Shown here: positions 5,264-5,876 of the stretch, piece by piece | Position numbering within the stretch: the first letter of the stretch is position 1 | How the letters are laid out: each line of letters opens with the position of its first letter | Assembly (NCBI GenBank): GCA_023301205.1 | Contig: JALZVC010000237.1 | Span: 1 to 5,876, forward strand | Origin: Flavobacteriaceae bacterium | GTDB taxonomy: Bacteria > Bacteroidota > Bacteroidia > Flavobacteriales > Flavobacteriaceae | DNA: 5,876 nt | Direction of reading: 5' to 3' | Program-made: the position numbers and the translations under genes | Notes under the pieces: generated by a model | Databases searched by the model: none | Seen by the model: the letters and a program-made list of their open reading frames with translations, nothing else | What the model was told of the DNA's origin: nothing

Positions 5264-5271
5264 CACTAAAG

Positions 5272-5876
5272 ATGAAATTTAACACAAAAACAATACACGG
5301 AGGTCAGGATAATGTAGATCCAGCTTATGGCTCGGTAATGCCTCCCATATACCAAACAACCACCTACGCACAATCAACTCCCGGTGATCATAAAGGCTTT
5401 GAGTATTCGCGAAGCGGAAACCCTACGCGTGCTGCACTTGAACGGAATCTAGCCAGTATTGAGAATGGAGCATACGGTCTTGCTTTTGGCAGTGGTTTAG
5501 CCGCAATAGACGCCGTAATTAAACTATTAAAACCAGGAGATGAAGTAATCTCGACCAGTGACTTATATGGCGGTAGTTATCGGTTATTCACAAAAATATT
5601 TGAAGACTTTGGTGTGAAATTCCATTTTATTGGGATGGAAAACGCCGACAACATCGAGAATTTCATTACTAAAAACACAAAGTTAATCTGGGTAGAAACA
5701 CCTACTAATCCAATGATGAATATCATTGATATTAAGACTTGTGCTGCCATCGCTAAAAAGCATAAAGTTTTATTAGCTGTTGACAATACATTTGCTACCC
5801 CCTATTTGCAAACTCCTTTAGATTTAGGAGCAGATATCGTTATGCACTCCGCTACTAAATACCTAGGTGGTCATAG
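5272..5876 (+). CDS. Cystathionine gamma-synthase / gamma-lyase family PLP enzyme (3' end outside window)
   Basis: An open frame from the ATG at 5272 to the window edge gives the first 201 residues of a protein normally about 380 long. It belongs to the Cys/Met-metabolism PLP-dependent enzymes, which build or cleave cystathionine in the transsulfuration and methionine routes. Seen in order: Thr-x-x-Ile-His-Gly-Gly-Gln at 5-12, Pro24-Pro-Ile-Tyr-Gln-Thr-Thr, Tyr45-Ser-Arg-Ser-Gly-Asn-Pro-Thr-Arg (tetramer and phosphate contacts), Phe72-Gly-Ser-Gly-Leu-Ala-Ala, Asp97-Leu-Tyr99-Gly-Gly (ring-stacking Tyr), Glu142-Thr-Pro-Thr-Asn-Pro, Asp171-Asn-Thr-Phe-Ala-Thr-Pro (the Asp that contacts the PLP ring nitrogen), and Ser-Ala-Thr-Lys196-Tyr-Leu-Gly-Gly-His with the Schiff-base lysine. 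Synthase, gamma-lyase and methionine gamma-lyase cannot be separated from this half. AAAG directly precedes the ATG but is too close to be a ribosome-binding site. Confidence 0.93.
   Translation, partial: MKFNTKTIHGGQDNVDPAYGSVMPPIYQTTTYAQSTPGDHKGFEYSRSGNPTRAALERNLASIENGAYGLAFGSGLAAIDAVIKLLKPGDEVISTSDLYGGSYRLFTKIFEDFGVKFHFIGMENADNIENFITKNTKLIWVETPTNPMMNIIDIKTCAAIAKKHKVLLAVDNTFATPYLQTPLDLGADIVMHSATKYLGGH

Larger units (their letters stand above)
4990..5271. other. Divergent intergenic region (282 nt) between the DUF3298 gene and the PLP-enzyme gene
   Basis: Both flanking genes read outward, so this stretch must hold promoters in both directions. For the plus strand there is one good candidate at 5159-5189 and a small hairpin at 5250-5263. 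For the minus strand a perfect TAnnTTTG box (TAGATTTG, 5219 down to 5212) exists, but without a matching TTTG about 19 nt further out, and it would leave a 5' leader of over 200 nt. A foldback pairs 5173-5181 with 5205-5213 (nine pairs, two of them G.U), extended by four pairs past a 2-nt bulge. It straddles the candidate promoter. No known methionine-related riboswitch (SAM-I or SAM-II pattern) was recognised. Confidence 0.5.

Overview
The window reads as chromosomal DNA of a low-GC member of the Bacteroidota, most likely a (marine) Flavobacteriaceae. This rests on AT-rich composition, start codons without recognisable Shine-Dalgarno sequences, candidate promoters of the TTTG-N19-TAnnTTTG type, and the mix of protein families (SnoaL-like protein, DUF3298 lipoprotein with Ser-Asp after the lipid cysteine, EamA transporter). 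No tRNA, rRNA, transposase, CRISPR or phage gene was seen. Functions are assigned by reading motifs, not by database search.

Plus-strand block, 1-1740: the C-terminal part of a TetR-family repressor (cut by the left edge), an alpha/beta hydrolase and a YbgC/FadM-like hotdog thioesterase. A perfect 14-bp palindrome lies between the repressor and the hydrolase and is the obvious candidate operator. The three genes look like a self-controlled module that hydrolyses esters or acyl-thioesters.

Convergent intergenic region, 1741-1978: the most structured stretch. It holds an AT-rich 12-bp hairpin, a 155-nt segment whose ends pair over 32 positions into a rod, and a perfect 22-bp hairpin that is very likely the bidirectional terminator of the two converging gene groups. 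All three imperfect pairs of the rod that are G.U in plus-strand RNA would be C.A in minus-strand RNA, and a plausible promoter lies just upstream. A small noncoding RNA on the plus strand is therefore a real possibility, with a 6S-like RNA as one candidate.

Minus-strand block, 4989 down to 1979: DUF3298 lipoprotein, ArsC/Spx-like protein, EamA transporter, transglutaminase-like protein and a shortened SnoaL-like protein. Gaps of 44, 17, 6 and 31 nt suggest one transcription unit, at least from the ArsC-like gene onward. The shared job of these proteins is not evident.

Divergent intergenic region 4990-5271 leads to a plus-strand cystathionine gamma-synthase/lyase-type PLP enzyme, cut by the right edge just after its active-site lysine. 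A candidate promoter and a small hairpin precede it.

Overall this is mostly ordinary housekeeping and accessory sequence. The items most worth follow-up are the rod-forming element and the TetR palindrome.
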